Shown here: positions 6,245-14,385 of the stretch, in pieces
How positions within the stretch are numbered: position 1 is the stretch's first letter
Layout: the number at the start of each line of letters is the position of its first letter
Origin: an uncultured Oscillospiraceae bacterium
GTDB taxonomy: Bacteria > Bacillota > Clostridia > Oscillospirales > Oscillospiraceae
Length of the DNA stretch: 20,434 nt
Reading direction: 5' to 3'
Assembly: GCA_934667815.1 (NCBI GenBank)
Contig: CAKUMO010000038.1
Span: 1 to 20,434, forward strand
Made by a program: the position numbers and the translations under genes
Notes under the pieces: generated by a model
The model's input: the letters and a program-made list of their open reading frames with translations, nothing else
Told to the model about the DNA's origin: nothing
Databases searched by the model: none

Positions 6245-6273
6245 TTGAACGGCGCCGAGAAATTCGTTATAAT
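6245..6273 (+). promoter_or_regulatory. Promoter of the kinase-regulator-binding protein operon
   Basis: TTGAAC at 6245-6250 and consensus TATAAT at 6268-6273 are exactly 17 bases apart. A 6-bp hairpin (CCGCCG/CGGCGG, 6305-6320) sits four bases before the GGAG ribosome binding site and may tune translation of the kinase. Confidence 0.75.
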
Positions 6274-6334
6274 ATAAGGAGAACCCGCGCATCCGAAAAT
6301 AACGCCGCCGGTTCCGGCGGGCTGGAGTGGCAAT

Positions 6335-8095
6335 ATGAAGAAGTTTCAGCTATTCAACTTTCTGTCCCTGCGCACCTATCGGCGCACCTTTGTCACCTAT
6401 ATTATCATCACGCTGGTGCTCATCACGGGCGTGACATCGGTGCTGCTGTTCAGCACGCTGCGCACCGGTCTGGACAGCTTCTCCGCCACGGCGGACAGCA
6501 CCTTTACCAACATCGAGATGAAATACGAGAACGTCATCAACAGCATCGACCGCCTGTTCTACCGTATCTATTCCAACCCGTCGCTGGAGGAGGACTTTTA
6601 TCGGTTCTTCGGCTCCACGCCCGCCGACTATGTCCAGTCGCTGCTCGGGCGCATCGGCACGGGGTATGAGAACTACCCCAACGCCGCGCACACCACCGTC
6701 ACAGAGAGCGACCGCTGCATCCGCAACATTCTCTACGACGCCAACGGCGTGATCTATAACATGGAATATAACGGCTACGGCTATTCCCGCTATGCGCCCA
6801 TCGGCCGCGAGGAGGCCGAGCTGCTGCACGTCGGCAGGCTCGTGAACAAAAAGAGCATTCTCAGCTCCACGGGCGTGGAGGTCGGCGACATCACCTTTTT
6901 GATCGACCTTTCGGACTATCTCTCGAAAACCTTCGGCCGCAACGACAGCGAAGCCGTCGCCCTCGTCGTCGGGGACACCGTGTACAGCACGGGCGCGCCG
7001 TCGCTGTCGGAACAGGAATGGCTTGCGCTCTCGCAGCGTGCGCAGCAGCGCGGCACGGTACGCCTGACCGGGCGCGGCGCGCTGTTCTATTCCGTCCGCA
7101 CGTCCGCCGACGGTTACAGCGTCGTGAGCGTCTCGCCGCGCCAGCCGTATTTGCAGGCGCCGCTTTACACCATGCTGGCGATCGTCCTGTGCGTTATCGC
7201 GGCGTTTGTGTTCATCACTGTGCTTTACAGCCGGCAGTTCTCGCAGGATGCAGGCTTCATCCGCGAGCTGCTCGACAGCATGACGCAGGCGCAGTCGAGC
7301 AACTTCGTGCAGGTCGAGCAGACCGGCCGCTCGGACGAATACGGCCAGATTGCAGAGCACTTGAACGACCTTTACACGCAGCTTCAGCTCCTGATCCAGC
7401 AGAAATACGTCCTGACCATCAACCAGCAGCGCACGGAAATGCAGATGCTCAGCTCGCAGCTCAATCCGCATTTTCTTTACAACACGCTCGAGCGCATCCG
7501 CCTGCGCGCCCTGCGCGAGGGCGCACCCACCGCGGCGGAGGCCGCCGCGAGCCTCGGCCAGCTCTACCGCAACATCGTCAAGACCGAGCCGATCATCTCG
7601 CTCGAGCGCGAGCTGGACATCACCGCGCAGTATCTCGACCTCATGGCGTTCCTCTACGGCGACAAGCTGATCTATCACATTGACACCGACGACGAGGTCA
7701 AGCCGCTGCAAACGCCGAAGATCTGGATGCAGCCCATTTTAGAGAACTTCTTCAAGCACAATTTCCAGAGCGACGACCGCTTCAAGGTGGTCGTCATCAC
7801 GGCGCGGAAGCTCCGCGAGGGCTATCTGATGGAATTTTTCGACAATCTCGGCAGCGTGGCCGAGGACAAGCTCGCACAGATCAACGCCGAGCTGACGCCC
7901 GAGGCCATCCGCAGCTACACGCAGCTTCCCGGCAAGGGCATCGGCCTGCAAAATGTCTACCAGCGGCTGAGCCTGTACTACGGCGGCCGCGTGCAGATGG
8001 GGCTGCAAAACAATTCGCCCTCCGGTGTGCGCATCCGGATCCTGATTGAAAACGAGGGGGAAAACGGCAATGTATCGACTTCTGATCGTCGATGA
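6335..8095 (+). CDS. YesM/LytS-type sensor histidine kinase
   Basis: This 586-residue membrane kinase has a first transmembrane helix at about 19-41. An extracellular sensor domain of about 230 residues follows (about 42-272). The second helix is at about 276-297 (YTMLAIVLCVIAAFVFITVL), then a HAMP-like linker. The His_kinase family block QQRTEMQMLSSQLNPHFLYN carries phospho-acceptor His379. The ATPase domain keeps the N box (ILENFFKHNF, about 468-477) and the glycine box GKGIGLQNVYQRL (533-545). The G1 box reads FFDNLGS instead of the usual DNGxG, a noticeable variation. It should autophosphorylate and pass phosphate to the response regulator, which overlaps it by 26 bases. YesM-type kinases usually sense sugars or cell-envelope signals. 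The ligand here is unknown. Confidence 0.93.
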   Translation: MKKFQLFNFLSLRTYRRTFVTYIIITLVLITGVTSVLLFSTLRTGLDSFSATADSTFTNIEMKYENVINSIDRLFYRIYSNPSLEEDFYRFFGSTPADYVQSLLGRIGTGYENYPNAAHTTVTESDRCIRNILYDANGVIYNMEYNGYGYSRYAPIGREEAELLHVGRLVNKKSILSSTGVEVGDITFLIDLSDYLSKTFGRNDSEAVALVVGDTVYSTGAPSLSEQEWLALSQRAQQRGTVRLTGRGALFYSVRTSADGYSVVSVSPRQPYLQAPLYTMLAIVLCVIAAFVFITVLYSRQFSQDAGFIRELLDSMTQAQSSNFVQVEQTGRSDEYGQIAEHLNDLYTQLQLLIQQKYVLTINQQRTEMQMLSSQLNPHFLYNTLERIRLRALREGAPTAAEAAASLGQLYRNIVKTEPIISLERELDITAQYLDLMAFLYGDKLIYHIDTDDEVKPLQTPKIWMQPILENFFKHNFQSDDRFKVVVITARKLREGYLMEFFDNLGSVAEDKLAQINAELTPEAIRSYTQLPGKGIGLQNVYQRLSLYYGGRVQMGLQNNSPSGVRIRILIENEGENGNVSTSDRR

Positions 8096-8861
8096 TGAAC
8101 GCGATATTTGCGAAAATCTGAAGCTATTGGTCGATTGGAAAAAATTCAAAATCTCTGCGGTCTACACGGCCAGCTCCTTTGAGGCGGCGGCGGACATTGC
8201 GCTGGACGTCAAGCCGCACATCGCGCTGGTGGACGTCAATCTCGGCGGGCATTACGGCTATGAGCTTATCACCCGCCTGCACGAGCAGGGGCTGACGACC
8301 GTGTTCTGCATGATCTCCGGCTACGACGACTTCATCCACGTCCAGCGCTCGATGAAGGCCGGCGCGAAGGACTATCTGCTCAAGCCCATCAGCGTCCAGG
8401 ATCTGGAGACGTTTCTGACCAAGGCCATCGTCAAGGATCTCGGCGGGACGCTGCCCAAGCGGCAGCAGGCGCAGGAGCTGATCGACCCGGTGGCAAACCG
8501 GCCGTACCACGATTTTTCCAACATCACGAACAAGATCATTTTAATTATCCGCAGCGACTGCGGCGTGAATTTGTCGCTCGTGACCGTGGCGGAGATGTTC
8601 AACATGAACAGCAAATACATCGGCCGCGTGTTTCTCAAGGATACCGGCCTGAAATTCACGGAATACCTGATGGTCTACCGCATGCAGACGGCCAAGCACC
8701 TGATTGAATCGACCAAGGAGCAAATTTCCGACATCGTCGAGAAGGTTGGCTATTCGCAGACGAATAATTTCTATGTGCATTTCAGCAAGATGTTCGGCGT
8801 CTCCCCGAACGCCCTTCGCGCCAACCTGACGGGCGAAGCAGAACCGGAGGACCGCCCATGA
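8070..8861 (+). CDS. YesN-type response regulator (REC + AraC-type DNA-binding domain)
   Basis: This 263-residue cytosolic transcription factor has an N-terminal receiver domain with acidic pocket Asp8/Asp9, phospho-acceptor Asp55 (IALVDVNLGG), a switch Ser83 and Lys105 (DYLLKP). A short linker leads to a C-terminal AraC/XylS domain (about 155-252) with two helix-turn-helix units. The second contains DIVEKVGYSQTNNFYVHFSK followed by MFGVSPNALR. ATG at 8070 is chosen because GAGGGGG precedes it. An upstream TTG at 8046 gives a less natural N-terminus. The gene begins inside the kinase gene, and its stop overlaps the lipoprotein ATG by 4 bases, so all three are translationally coupled. The protein is shorter than many YesN proteins because the long middle region is missing. 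Confidence 0.95.
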   Translation: MYRLLIVDDERDICENLKLLVDWKKFKISAVYTASSFEAAADIALDVKPHIALVDVNLGGHYGYELITRLHEQGLTTVFCMISGYDDFIHVQRSMKAGAKDYLLKPISVQDLETFLTKAIVKDLGGTLPKRQQAQELIDPVANRPYHDFSNITNKIILIIRSDCGVNLSLVTVAEMFNMNSKYIGRVFLKDTGLKFTEYLMVYRMQTAKHLIESTKEQISDIVEKVGYSQTNNFYVHFSKMFGVSPNALRANLTGEAEPEDRP

Positions 8862-10309
8862 AGCGTATTCTTGCCCTCTCGCTGCTGCTTGCACTGCTGC
8901 TGACGGGCTGCTCGGGCGCACACGGCTCCGAGCCGGAGGCCGTCACGCTGACCTATTACACCATCGGTGAGCCGGATCGTGACCTCAAGCGCGTCAATGA
9001 CGCATTGAACGAGCTGCTGTTCCCGCGCTACGGCTTCCGCGTGGAGTACCGAAAAATCGGCTGGAACGAGTATGAATCCCGCCTTTCCACGCTGGTCAAC
9101 ACGAACCAGAGCTTCGACATTGCCTTCACCTGGGCGGGCAACTATCAGTCCATCGCCGCGCAGGGCAAATGGCTCGACCTCACGCCCTATCTGGAAACGA
9201 GCGGCAGCGCAATGTATCGCGCGATCGACGAAAAATTCTGGAAGGGCGTCGTGGTGGACGGAAAAATCTGCGGCGTTCCGACTAACAAGGAGCTGGGTAC
9301 GCCCATGCAGTTCCTGTTTGACCGGAGATTGGTGGAAAAATACGACATCGACATCTCGGACTACACGACGCTTGCCTCGCTCGAGCCGCTGCTGCGGATG
9401 ATCTCCGAGCGCGAGCCGGACTATATCCCGTTCTTTCTGGACTCCACGCAGTATAATTTCATGCTGCCGGCGGGCTATGAGTATATCACCTATGACACCA
9501 TCCCGCTCGTCATCCGCTCGGACGACCCGGAATGCCGCGTGGTCAATCCCTTCGAGACCAAGGGGATCATGGACGAGCTGTATCTGATGCACCGCTACTA
9601 CACGCTCGGCTATATCAATCAGGACGCCTGCATCCGCACCTCGCTCTCGCGCTTTGAGGGCGAAAAGGTCTTTCTGCGCATTGCCCGCGGCGGGCCGGAT
9701 GCCGACGCCAGCTACACCGGCACCTTCGGCTATCCCATCGTCGTGCAGCAGGCCTCGGCCAGCGTGGCCACGACGGATTCCACGCGCGGCGGCATTATGG
9801 CCGTCAACGCCGCGACGAAGCATCCGGAGCAGTGCGTTGCCTTTTTGAACGCGGTCAACACCGACACGGACGTGCGGAATCTGCTGAATTACGGCATCGA
9901 GGGCGTGCATTACACGCTGACGGACGCCGGTCAGGTGCACGTCACGTCGGACGCCTATGCGGGCGTGACCTATACGCAGGGCAACTGGTTCCTCCTGCGC
10001 ACGCGCGAGGATGAAAATCCCGATCGGTGGGAGATCTTCAAGGAGTTCAACGAGGCGACGCAGGAATCGGCGCTGCTGGGCTTCGTGCCGGATTATTCCG
10101 GGCACGCGCTGCAATTCGACAAGATCGCGCGCATCTACGAGCGCTACAATTCCGCGCTTATCACGGGCACGGTCTCGCCGCGCGGCAACGTCGAGCAGAT
10201 GAACAGGGAGCTGGCCGACGCCGGGCTTGCCGAGCTGCAGGCGCTTTTACAGAGCCAGATCGACCGCTGGCTCTATGAGCAGCAGCAAAACCCGGGCGTG
10301 CTGCCGTGA
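8858..10309 (+). CDS. Extracellular solute-binding lipoprotein (ABC family SBP, probably with DUF3502-type C-terminus)
   Basis: This 483-residue lipoprotein has a signal peptide ending in the lipobox LLLTGC, with lipidated Cys18, so it is anchored to the outer face of the membrane. The mature part resembles family 1 extracellular solute-binding proteins for oligosaccharides: VTLTYYTIGEPDRDLKRVND near the start, FDIAFTWAGNYQSIAAQGKW with LDLTPYL at about 87-113, and GGIMAVNAATKHPEQCVAFL with NAVN at about 309-332. It starts within the stop of the response regulator gene (ATGA overlap). A terminator follows within 10 bases, so no permease or ATPase gene belongs to this operon. It may therefore be a sensory partner of the kinase, or use permeases encoded elsewhere. 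The family assignment is firm. The ligand is unknown. Confidence 0.9.
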   Translation: MKRILALSLLLALLLTGCSGAHGSEPEAVTLTYYTIGEPDRDLKRVNDALNELLFPRYGFRVEYRKIGWNEYESRLSTLVNTNQSFDIAFTWAGNYQSIAAQGKWLDLTPYLETSGSAMYRAIDEKFWKGVVVDGKICGVPTNKELGTPMQFLFDRRLVEKYDIDISDYTTLASLEPLLRMISEREPDYIPFFLDSTQYNFMLPAGYEYITYDTIPLVIRSDDPECRVVNPFETKGIMDELYLMHRYYTLGYINQDACIRTSLSRFEGEKVFLRIARGGPDADASYTGTFGYPIVVQQASASVATTDSTRGGIMAVNAATKHPEQCVAFLNAVNTDTDVRNLLNYGIEGVHYTLTDAGQVHVTSDAYAGVTYTQGNWFLLRTREDENPDRWEIFKEFNEATQESALLGFVPDYSGHALQFDKIARIYERYNSALITGTVSPRGNVEQMNRELADAGLAELQALLQSQIDRWLYEQQQNPGVLP

Positions 10310-10315
10310 TACAAA

Positions 10316-10351
10316 ACCAACGCCGCAGACCAAATGGCCTGCGGCGTTGGT
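10316..10351. terminator. Bidirectional terminator between the SBP and GNAT genes
   Basis: ACCAACGCCGCAG (10316-10328) and CTGCGGCGTTGGT (10339-10351) form a perfect 13-bp stem. Reverse-strand transcripts end in GGTTTTGT. The forward tail (AATTGTT) is weaker. Confidence 0.85.
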
Positions 10352-10356
10352 AATTG

Positions 10357-10890
10357 TTAAAATTCCAGCTTCTTGCCCATCTCGAGGCGCACCTCGCGGC
10401 GCTCGGGATCGTCGTTTGTGTAAGCGTACAGGTCAAAGCCGATGAAGGAAAAGCCGTTCTTCCGGTAAAATGCGATGGCGTTTTCGTTGCAGGTCTGCGT
10501 CTCCAGCACGAGCATCCGCGCACCGCACGCCCGCGCAGCGGCCTCTATCGTCTGCATCAGCCGCGTGCCCACGCCCTTGCCGCGTGCGGCGCGGTCAAAT
10601 ATGCAGATGTTGCTGATGCGGTAGCGGTTATTCCATGCTTCCGGCGAGCCTTCGACATACCCGAGGAGCGTCTCGCCCTCGAACGCGCCGAAGGCCGCGG
10701 CGTCCTCCAGCCATTCGCCGAAAAACACGTCGTCAAAGGACTTTTCGACCGGCGCATCGAAGGGCACATAGCCCATGCGGAAGCCGTGCTCCGCCGGACG
10801 GAGGTCGTAATACCCGTTCGTCGTGTAACGAGCCGTGAATTTTCTGCCCGCATAAACCGCTCTGTCCAATTTTCGGATTTCCATAGGCAC
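10357..10890 (-). CDS. GNAT-family N-acetyltransferase
   Basis: The gene encodes 177 residues from the chosen start. The C-terminal half is a GNAT fold: ISNICIFDRAARGKGVGTRL carries the acetyl-CoA pyrophosphate loop RGKGVG (about 115-120). ARMLVLETQTCNENAIAFYR and KNGFSFIGFDLYAYT follow, the classic N-ExA-xxFYxKxGF segment. These enzymes transfer acetyl from acetyl-CoA to an amine. The substrate cannot be read here, though the arrangement resembles small-molecule or antibiotic acetyltransferases. GTG at 10890 is 8 bases from AAGGAGG. ATG at 10884 is also possible, with a less ideal 14-base gap. It is the last gene of the reverse-strand block behind the marR-ABC region, 57 bases downstream of the ABC remnant, and may have been part of that drug-response operon. 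Confidence 0.9.
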   Translation of the reverse strand: MPMEIRKLDRAVYAGRKFTARYTTNGYYDLRPAEHGFRMGYVPFDAPVEKSFDDVFFGEWLEDAAAFGAFEGETLLGYVEGSPEAWNNRYRISNICIFDRAARGKGVGTRLMQTIEAAARACGARMLVLETQTCNENAIAFYRKNGFSFIGFDLYAYTNDDPERREVRLEMGKKLEF

Positions 10891-10947
10891 CCTCGTGCCT
10901 CCTTCCTGCAAAAGCCAAGTCTATTCTAGCTGCCGCGCGGCAGCTTG

Positions 10948-12445
10948 TCAAGCGGTTTCCGTTCCTACGATCTCCACCGTGCGGCCGCCGAGATTTTCAT
11001 AAAGGCGGTGCGAGATGGAAAGCACCGTGCGCCCCTCAGAGGCGCGGCGCAGCGCCAGCAGCACGGGCTTTTCGCCGTAGCCGAAGGTCACATGGGAAAG
11101 GACGATGTCGCCGCGCACAGCCGTCTCCCGCTCCGGCGGGACGGCGCGCTCCGGCTGGGCGAGAAACGCGTCGATGCGCTTCACGCATGCCACGGCCGAC
11201 CGCTGCGGCAATCTCCCGCGCGGAGAGTGCGGAAAGCTCGCGTCCACCGAAGCGAACCGAGCCGCCGTAGGGCGCCTCGCAGAGGAACACGCGCCCGAAG
11301 GTGGACTTGCCGCAGGCCACGGGGCCGGTCACGCCGATGATGTCGCCGGGCTGCGCCGTCAGGGAAAGACCAGAAAAAACCGGCACGCCGCCGTAGGCAA
11401 AGGACAGATTTTCGATCGTCACCGGCGCGGGCTGCGGAACGCTGAGCGCCGCCAGCGGCTCCGGCGATTTCATCAGGGGGCGGATGCGCTTCCACGAGAC
11501 CTCGGCCTTCTGCACGGAGTTGAACAGCTTGGCGACCTTGGAGGACTTGACGGTCAGCTTCGTAAAGCAGGACAGGAAGGTCGTGAACGCCGCGATGTCC
11601 CAGGCGTTCCAGCCGGTGCCGAGCACGTTTTTCGCGCCGAACCACAGAATAAACACCGCACCCGCGCCCGAGGCGGCCAGATATAGCGGCGGCAGCGCGG
11701 ACTGCCAGACGTTGCTGCGCACGGCCGCCCTTTCATAATCCCGCAGCGCATCCTCGTAGCGCTCGGCCCGCGCGTCCTCGCAGCCGTAGACGCGGTAGGT
11801 CACGGCGTTTTTCGCACGGTCGAGCGTGGCGCCGCTCAGGGTGCCAGCCGCCTTTTTATAGGCCGCGCCCGCCCGCTGCACGGGCTTTTTCATCCGCGCG
11901 GCACAAAAATAAGAGACCGGCGTAAAAAGCAGGCTCAGCAGCGCCAGCCGCCAGTCGTACACAAAGAGCATCGCCGCGTAGCCCACCAGCGCCACACCGG
12001 TGTCGAAAATCTCGGTGGTGAACTTGCGCATGCCCTCCACGCAGTCGTCCACGTCCGAGATGGCCTTGGTCATCAGCTCCCCCGCGCCCTCCTGCTCCAG
12101 CGCCGCGCGGCTCTGCCGCACGAGGTTGGCATAGAGCACGCCCTTCATCCGGCGGTTGATGTTGTTGGCAAAGCGCCGGACGTAAAAGCGCTTGACGAAC
12201 CGCGCCGCCTGCACCGCCAGCGTCACGGCCAGATAGGCCAGCACCAGCACGGCCATGTGCGCGGCGGTCTCGCTACCGCCGAGAATGCCGGCAAGGCACT
12301 GCGCAAGCCGCCCCTCGAACCACGGCGCGGCCAGCAGCCCTACATTATAAAGCAGGCCGGACAGCGTCACAAGGGCCAGCGCCGCCCACTCCGCACGGAA
12401 AAACGAGCGGATTTGATCCGGCGAACCCATCCGTTTCTCTTTCAT
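10948..12445 (-). pseudogene. Collapsed pair of ABC exporter genes (TMD-NBD fused out of frame to a second NBD remnant)
   Basis: The first part is an ABC exporter half-transporter. It has a transmembrane domain (about residues 20-300, with ALEQEGAGELMTKAISDVDD), then a nucleotide-binding domain with Walker A GPVACGKST at about 373-381. It reads on to SALSAREIAAAVG and then loses family sequence near 11200. In another frame, a second exporter's linker and NBD start appears at once (RIDAFLAQPERAVPPERETA, then IVLSHVTFGYGEKPVL). It jumps directly to ALRRASEGRTVLSISHRLYE, which is the H-loop end of an NBD. The signature motif, Walker B and all of the second membrane domain are gone. This implies one deletion joining two genes, a second inside the second NBD, and a frame change. 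ATG at 12445 is preferred to the overlapping GTG at 12454 because AGAGGAAG precedes it by 8 bases. The product cannot work as an exporter. Confidence 0.8.
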
Positions 12446-12450
12446 GCGCT

Positions 12451-12903
12451 TCACTTCCTCTGAAGAAAATGCGGAAAGCCCGCGCGGCTTTCGGTTTTTG
12501 AGGCCGCGTACAGCCGGTCGAGCAGCGCCGCGAAGGTCTGCGCCTCGTCGGCGGTCAGGGCGGCGGTCAGGTATTCGTAAAAGGCCGTCTCGATCTCCGA
12601 TTTGGACGAGCGCAGCGTTTCGGCTTTCTCCGTGGGGTACAGGAGGCGGCTTCGCCGGTCATTCGGGTCGTTCTCCCGCACAAGGAAGCCCTTCGCCTCG
12701 AGATTTTTCGTCCTGCGGGCGATGGCAGCCTTGTCCGCATGCAGCAGCGCCGCAAGCCGCGCCTGCGTACAGCCGGGATGGTGCCGCAGGGCGTGGATGA
12801 GGTCAAGCTCCGCCGCGCCGACGCCCTCGTCCCGCAGGGAGAGCAGCACCAGCCTTTCCGCCTCGCGGGCAATTTTCGTGATCTTCCGTTCCGTGATGTC
12901 CAT
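12451..12903 (-). CDS. MarR-family transcriptional regulator
   Basis: This 150-residue protein has a winged helix at about 35-100. AELDLIHALRHHPGCTQARL, then AALLHADKAAIARRTKNLEA, then the wing ENDPNDRRSRLLYPT with the DxRxxR signature typical of MarR proteins. The flanking helices form the dimer interface. MarR proteins are repressors released by small phenolic or drug-like ligands, and they often sit in front of efflux genes, as here with the ABC remnant 5 bases downstream. The ATG follows GGAGGG. A strong promoter and two tandem palindromic operator candidates lie just upstream, so autorepression is likely. The regulator appears intact although the exporter it would control is broken. That suggests recent decay, or that it has other targets. 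Confidence 0.93.
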   Translation of the reverse strand: MDITERKITKIAREAERLVLLSLRDEGVGAAELDLIHALRHHPGCTQARLAALLHADKAAIARRTKNLEAKGFLVRENDPNDRRSRLLYPTEKAETLRSSKSEIETAFYEYLTAALTADEAQTFAALLDRLYAASKTESRAGFPHFLQRK

Positions 12904-12925
12904 AGAAATCCCTCCGCGGCAGTTT

Positions 12926-12953
12926 GTTGCAGATACATCGTTGTAGCTACAAC
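12926..12953. promoter_or_regulatory. Tandem MarR operator candidates
   Basis: GTTGTAGCTACAAC at 12940-12953 is a perfect 14-bp palindrome. Immediately beside it, 12926-12939 reads GTTGCAGATACATC, which shares 10 of the first 12 bases with it. The two 14-base sites lie end to end, just downstream of the marR -10 box, over the transcription start. The TTGTAG-CTACAA core is typical of MarR operators. Confidence 0.75.
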
Positions 12954-12954
12954 T

Positions 12955-12982
12955 ATTATAGCGCGAGGCGCGGAATTGTCAA
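12955..12982 (-). promoter_or_regulatory. marR promoter
   Basis: On the reverse strand TTGACA (12982-12977) and TATAAT (12960-12955) are both consensus and 16 bases apart. The -10 box directly adjoins the palindromic operator. A near-palindrome, CAAAGGGAAGCTTCCTTTG (12980-12998), overlaps the -35 box. Confidence 0.85.
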
Positions 12983-13040
12983 AGGGAAGCTTCCTTTGCG
13001 CGGGGCAAATTTTCGGCAATGGTGAACGGTTTTCCTCTAG

Positions 13041-13505
13041 TGCGGAACCGGGCTGGACTGCAACCAGCGAGGCTCGGTGCAGGCGGTCGATATTGAGCTG
13101 GCCGGCGGTGTGAACGTGCTCATGTCCGACACGATGTCCAACAAGAGCGGCGGCTGCTCCATCGATCCCGAGGCGCTGATGGCGCTCGATCCGGACGTGA
13201 TTCTGCTGACCGCCGACGGCTTTTATGATCGCGTCGAACGCGACGGCATCTGGAAAAGGCTGCGCGCGGTGCAGAACGGCGCGGTCTATGAGATTCCCTC
13301 GCTGCCCTACGGCTGGATGTCCAACCCGCCGTCCGTGAATCAGGTGCTGGGCATCTACTGGCTGGGAAATCTGCTGTATCCGGAGCTTTATGACTATGAT
13401 ATGACGGAAAGGGCGCAGGAATTTTACCGCCTGTTCTGGTATTACGAGCTTTCTGCCGACGAGGCGCGGGCGCTGCTTGCGCACTCGACCTTGAAGGAGG
13501 GCTGA
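13041..13505 (+). pseudogene. C-terminal remnant of a FepB/BtuF-type ABC substrate-binding protein
   Basis: The frame is open from 13041 (stop at 13038-13040) to TGA at 13503. Recognisable sequence begins near 13080: VDIELAGGVNVLMSD, then SIDPEALMALDPDVILLTAD, then IPSLPYGWMSNPPSVNQVLG. These are the second lobe of the iron-siderophore/cobalamin periplasmic-binding family (PF01497), including the 'hinge then LxPDVILL' signature. The signal peptide, lipobox and whole first lobe are absent, and no ribosome binding site is seen at the GTG 13077. A deletion therefore removed the 5' half between marR's promoter and here. The following gene begins two bases after its stop, as expected for the old operon. 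The fragment cannot bind ligand normally. Confidence 0.75.
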
Positions 13506-13507
13506 AC

Positions 13508-13995
13508 TTGAAACGTGCAGCATGTCTGCTCTTGGCGGTCTTGTTTCTTCTGCTTGCGGGCTGCAAGGCCGATCTTTCCGCCTACGCCGACACGCCCATC
13601 ACCGTGACGGGGCTGACGGACGAGCCGTTCACCGTCACGCCCGCGGAGCTTGCGCAGCTCAAATGCGTCGATGCCAAGGCACGCGGGAACTCCGACAAGG
13701 CCGGGACGGTGCGCGCGCACGGCCCGCTGCTTTCGGCGCTGGCCGAGGCGCACGGGCGCTCGCTGGACGAATTTTACTACGTCCGCTTCGCCGCCTCCGA
13801 CGGCTATGACGTGACGATCAGCGCCCTGATCTGGGATTCCTACGACGTGATCCTCTCGATCTCCAACGGCTCGGAGCCGCTTGCCGAGCGGCAGCGGCCG
13901 CTGCGCATCGTGATCCCCGCTATGACTCCGGCAAATGGGTGCGGCTCGTGACGGAAATCCGCTTCTATGCGGCGGAAACGGAGGGCGAAGGATGA
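13508..13995 (+). pseudogene. Lipoprotein with molybdopterin-binding (SUOX-fold)-like domain, frameshifted near its end
   Basis: The TTG start at 13508 follows GGAGG. MKRAACLLLAVLFLLLAGCK is a lipoprotein signal with lipidated Cys19. The mature part ITVTGLTDEPFTVTPAELAQ resembles the opening of oxidoreductase molybdopterin-binding (PF00174-like) proteins. YYVRFAASDGYDVTISALIW and ILSISNGSEPLAERQRPLRI fit small clostridial members found next to SBP genes. After RIVIP the frame is lost. One base appears missing in CCCGCTATGAC near 13919, and the natural end continues in the next frame as YDSGKWVRLVTEIRFYAAET to TGA at 13993-13995. Without repair, translation ends at 13951 with a wrong tail. The unbroken gene would overlap the next ATG by 4 bases. 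The family call is moderate. Confidence 0.65.
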
Positions 13996-14385
13996 AAAAA
14001 GCGCTTCTTCGCGGCGTTCTGCTGCTTTTATGTGCGCTCCTGCTGTACTCGGCCGTTTTTGCCGGCGAGCCGGACGAATGCGACCATGACTACACCCTTG
14101 CAGCCTATCAGCCGGCGCGTTACCGCGCGCCGGGCTTCGAGCGCTACCGCTGCACCAAATGCGGCGACGAATACGAAATCGAGCTGCCGCAGCTCGTCGA
14201 GCGCGCGCCAAACTGGAGCTACGATGCTCTTGGGCAATGCGACCTCCGACAAGCTGACGATCTTCGTCGGCTACTACGGCATGTCCTACACGCAGAAGCT
14301 CGTCCTGCCCGTGCGCGACATCATCAAGAACTGCGCCATGGTGCAGCAGACGTTTTCCTACATCAACCGCCGCCCGCGCGTGTGA
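13992..14385 (+). pseudogene. Secreted Cys-motif protein, frameshifted and truncated by a palindromic element
   Basis: ATG at 13992 overlaps the preceding stop (ATGA). A signal peptide (MKKALLRGVLLLLCALLLYS, cleaved near AVFAG) leads to a short CDHDYT...RYRCTKCGDEYEIEL motif, a paired-Cys/His motif common in secreted proteins of gut Firmicutes. The frame shifts near 14226, where GCTCTTGGGC appears to carry one extra T. The next frame continues smoothly from YDAL to GNATSDKLTIFVGYYGMSYT and QKLVLPVRDIIKNCAMVQQT. It ends at TGA 14383-14385. That stop is the first three bases of the palindromic element at 14383-14446, so the original C-terminus is probably missing. Function unknown. It was probably the third member of the SBP/lipoprotein operon. 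Confidence 0.55.

Noticed and set aside
6350..7711. A 453-codon reverse-strand open frame across the histidine kinase
   Set aside because: Antisense shadow. The + strand shows the conserved kinase His and ATPase boxes.
12980..13076. A cobalamin riboswitch in front of the SBP remnant
   Set aside because: The family would make it plausible, but I could not find the conserved B12-box or the expected helices in this short interval.
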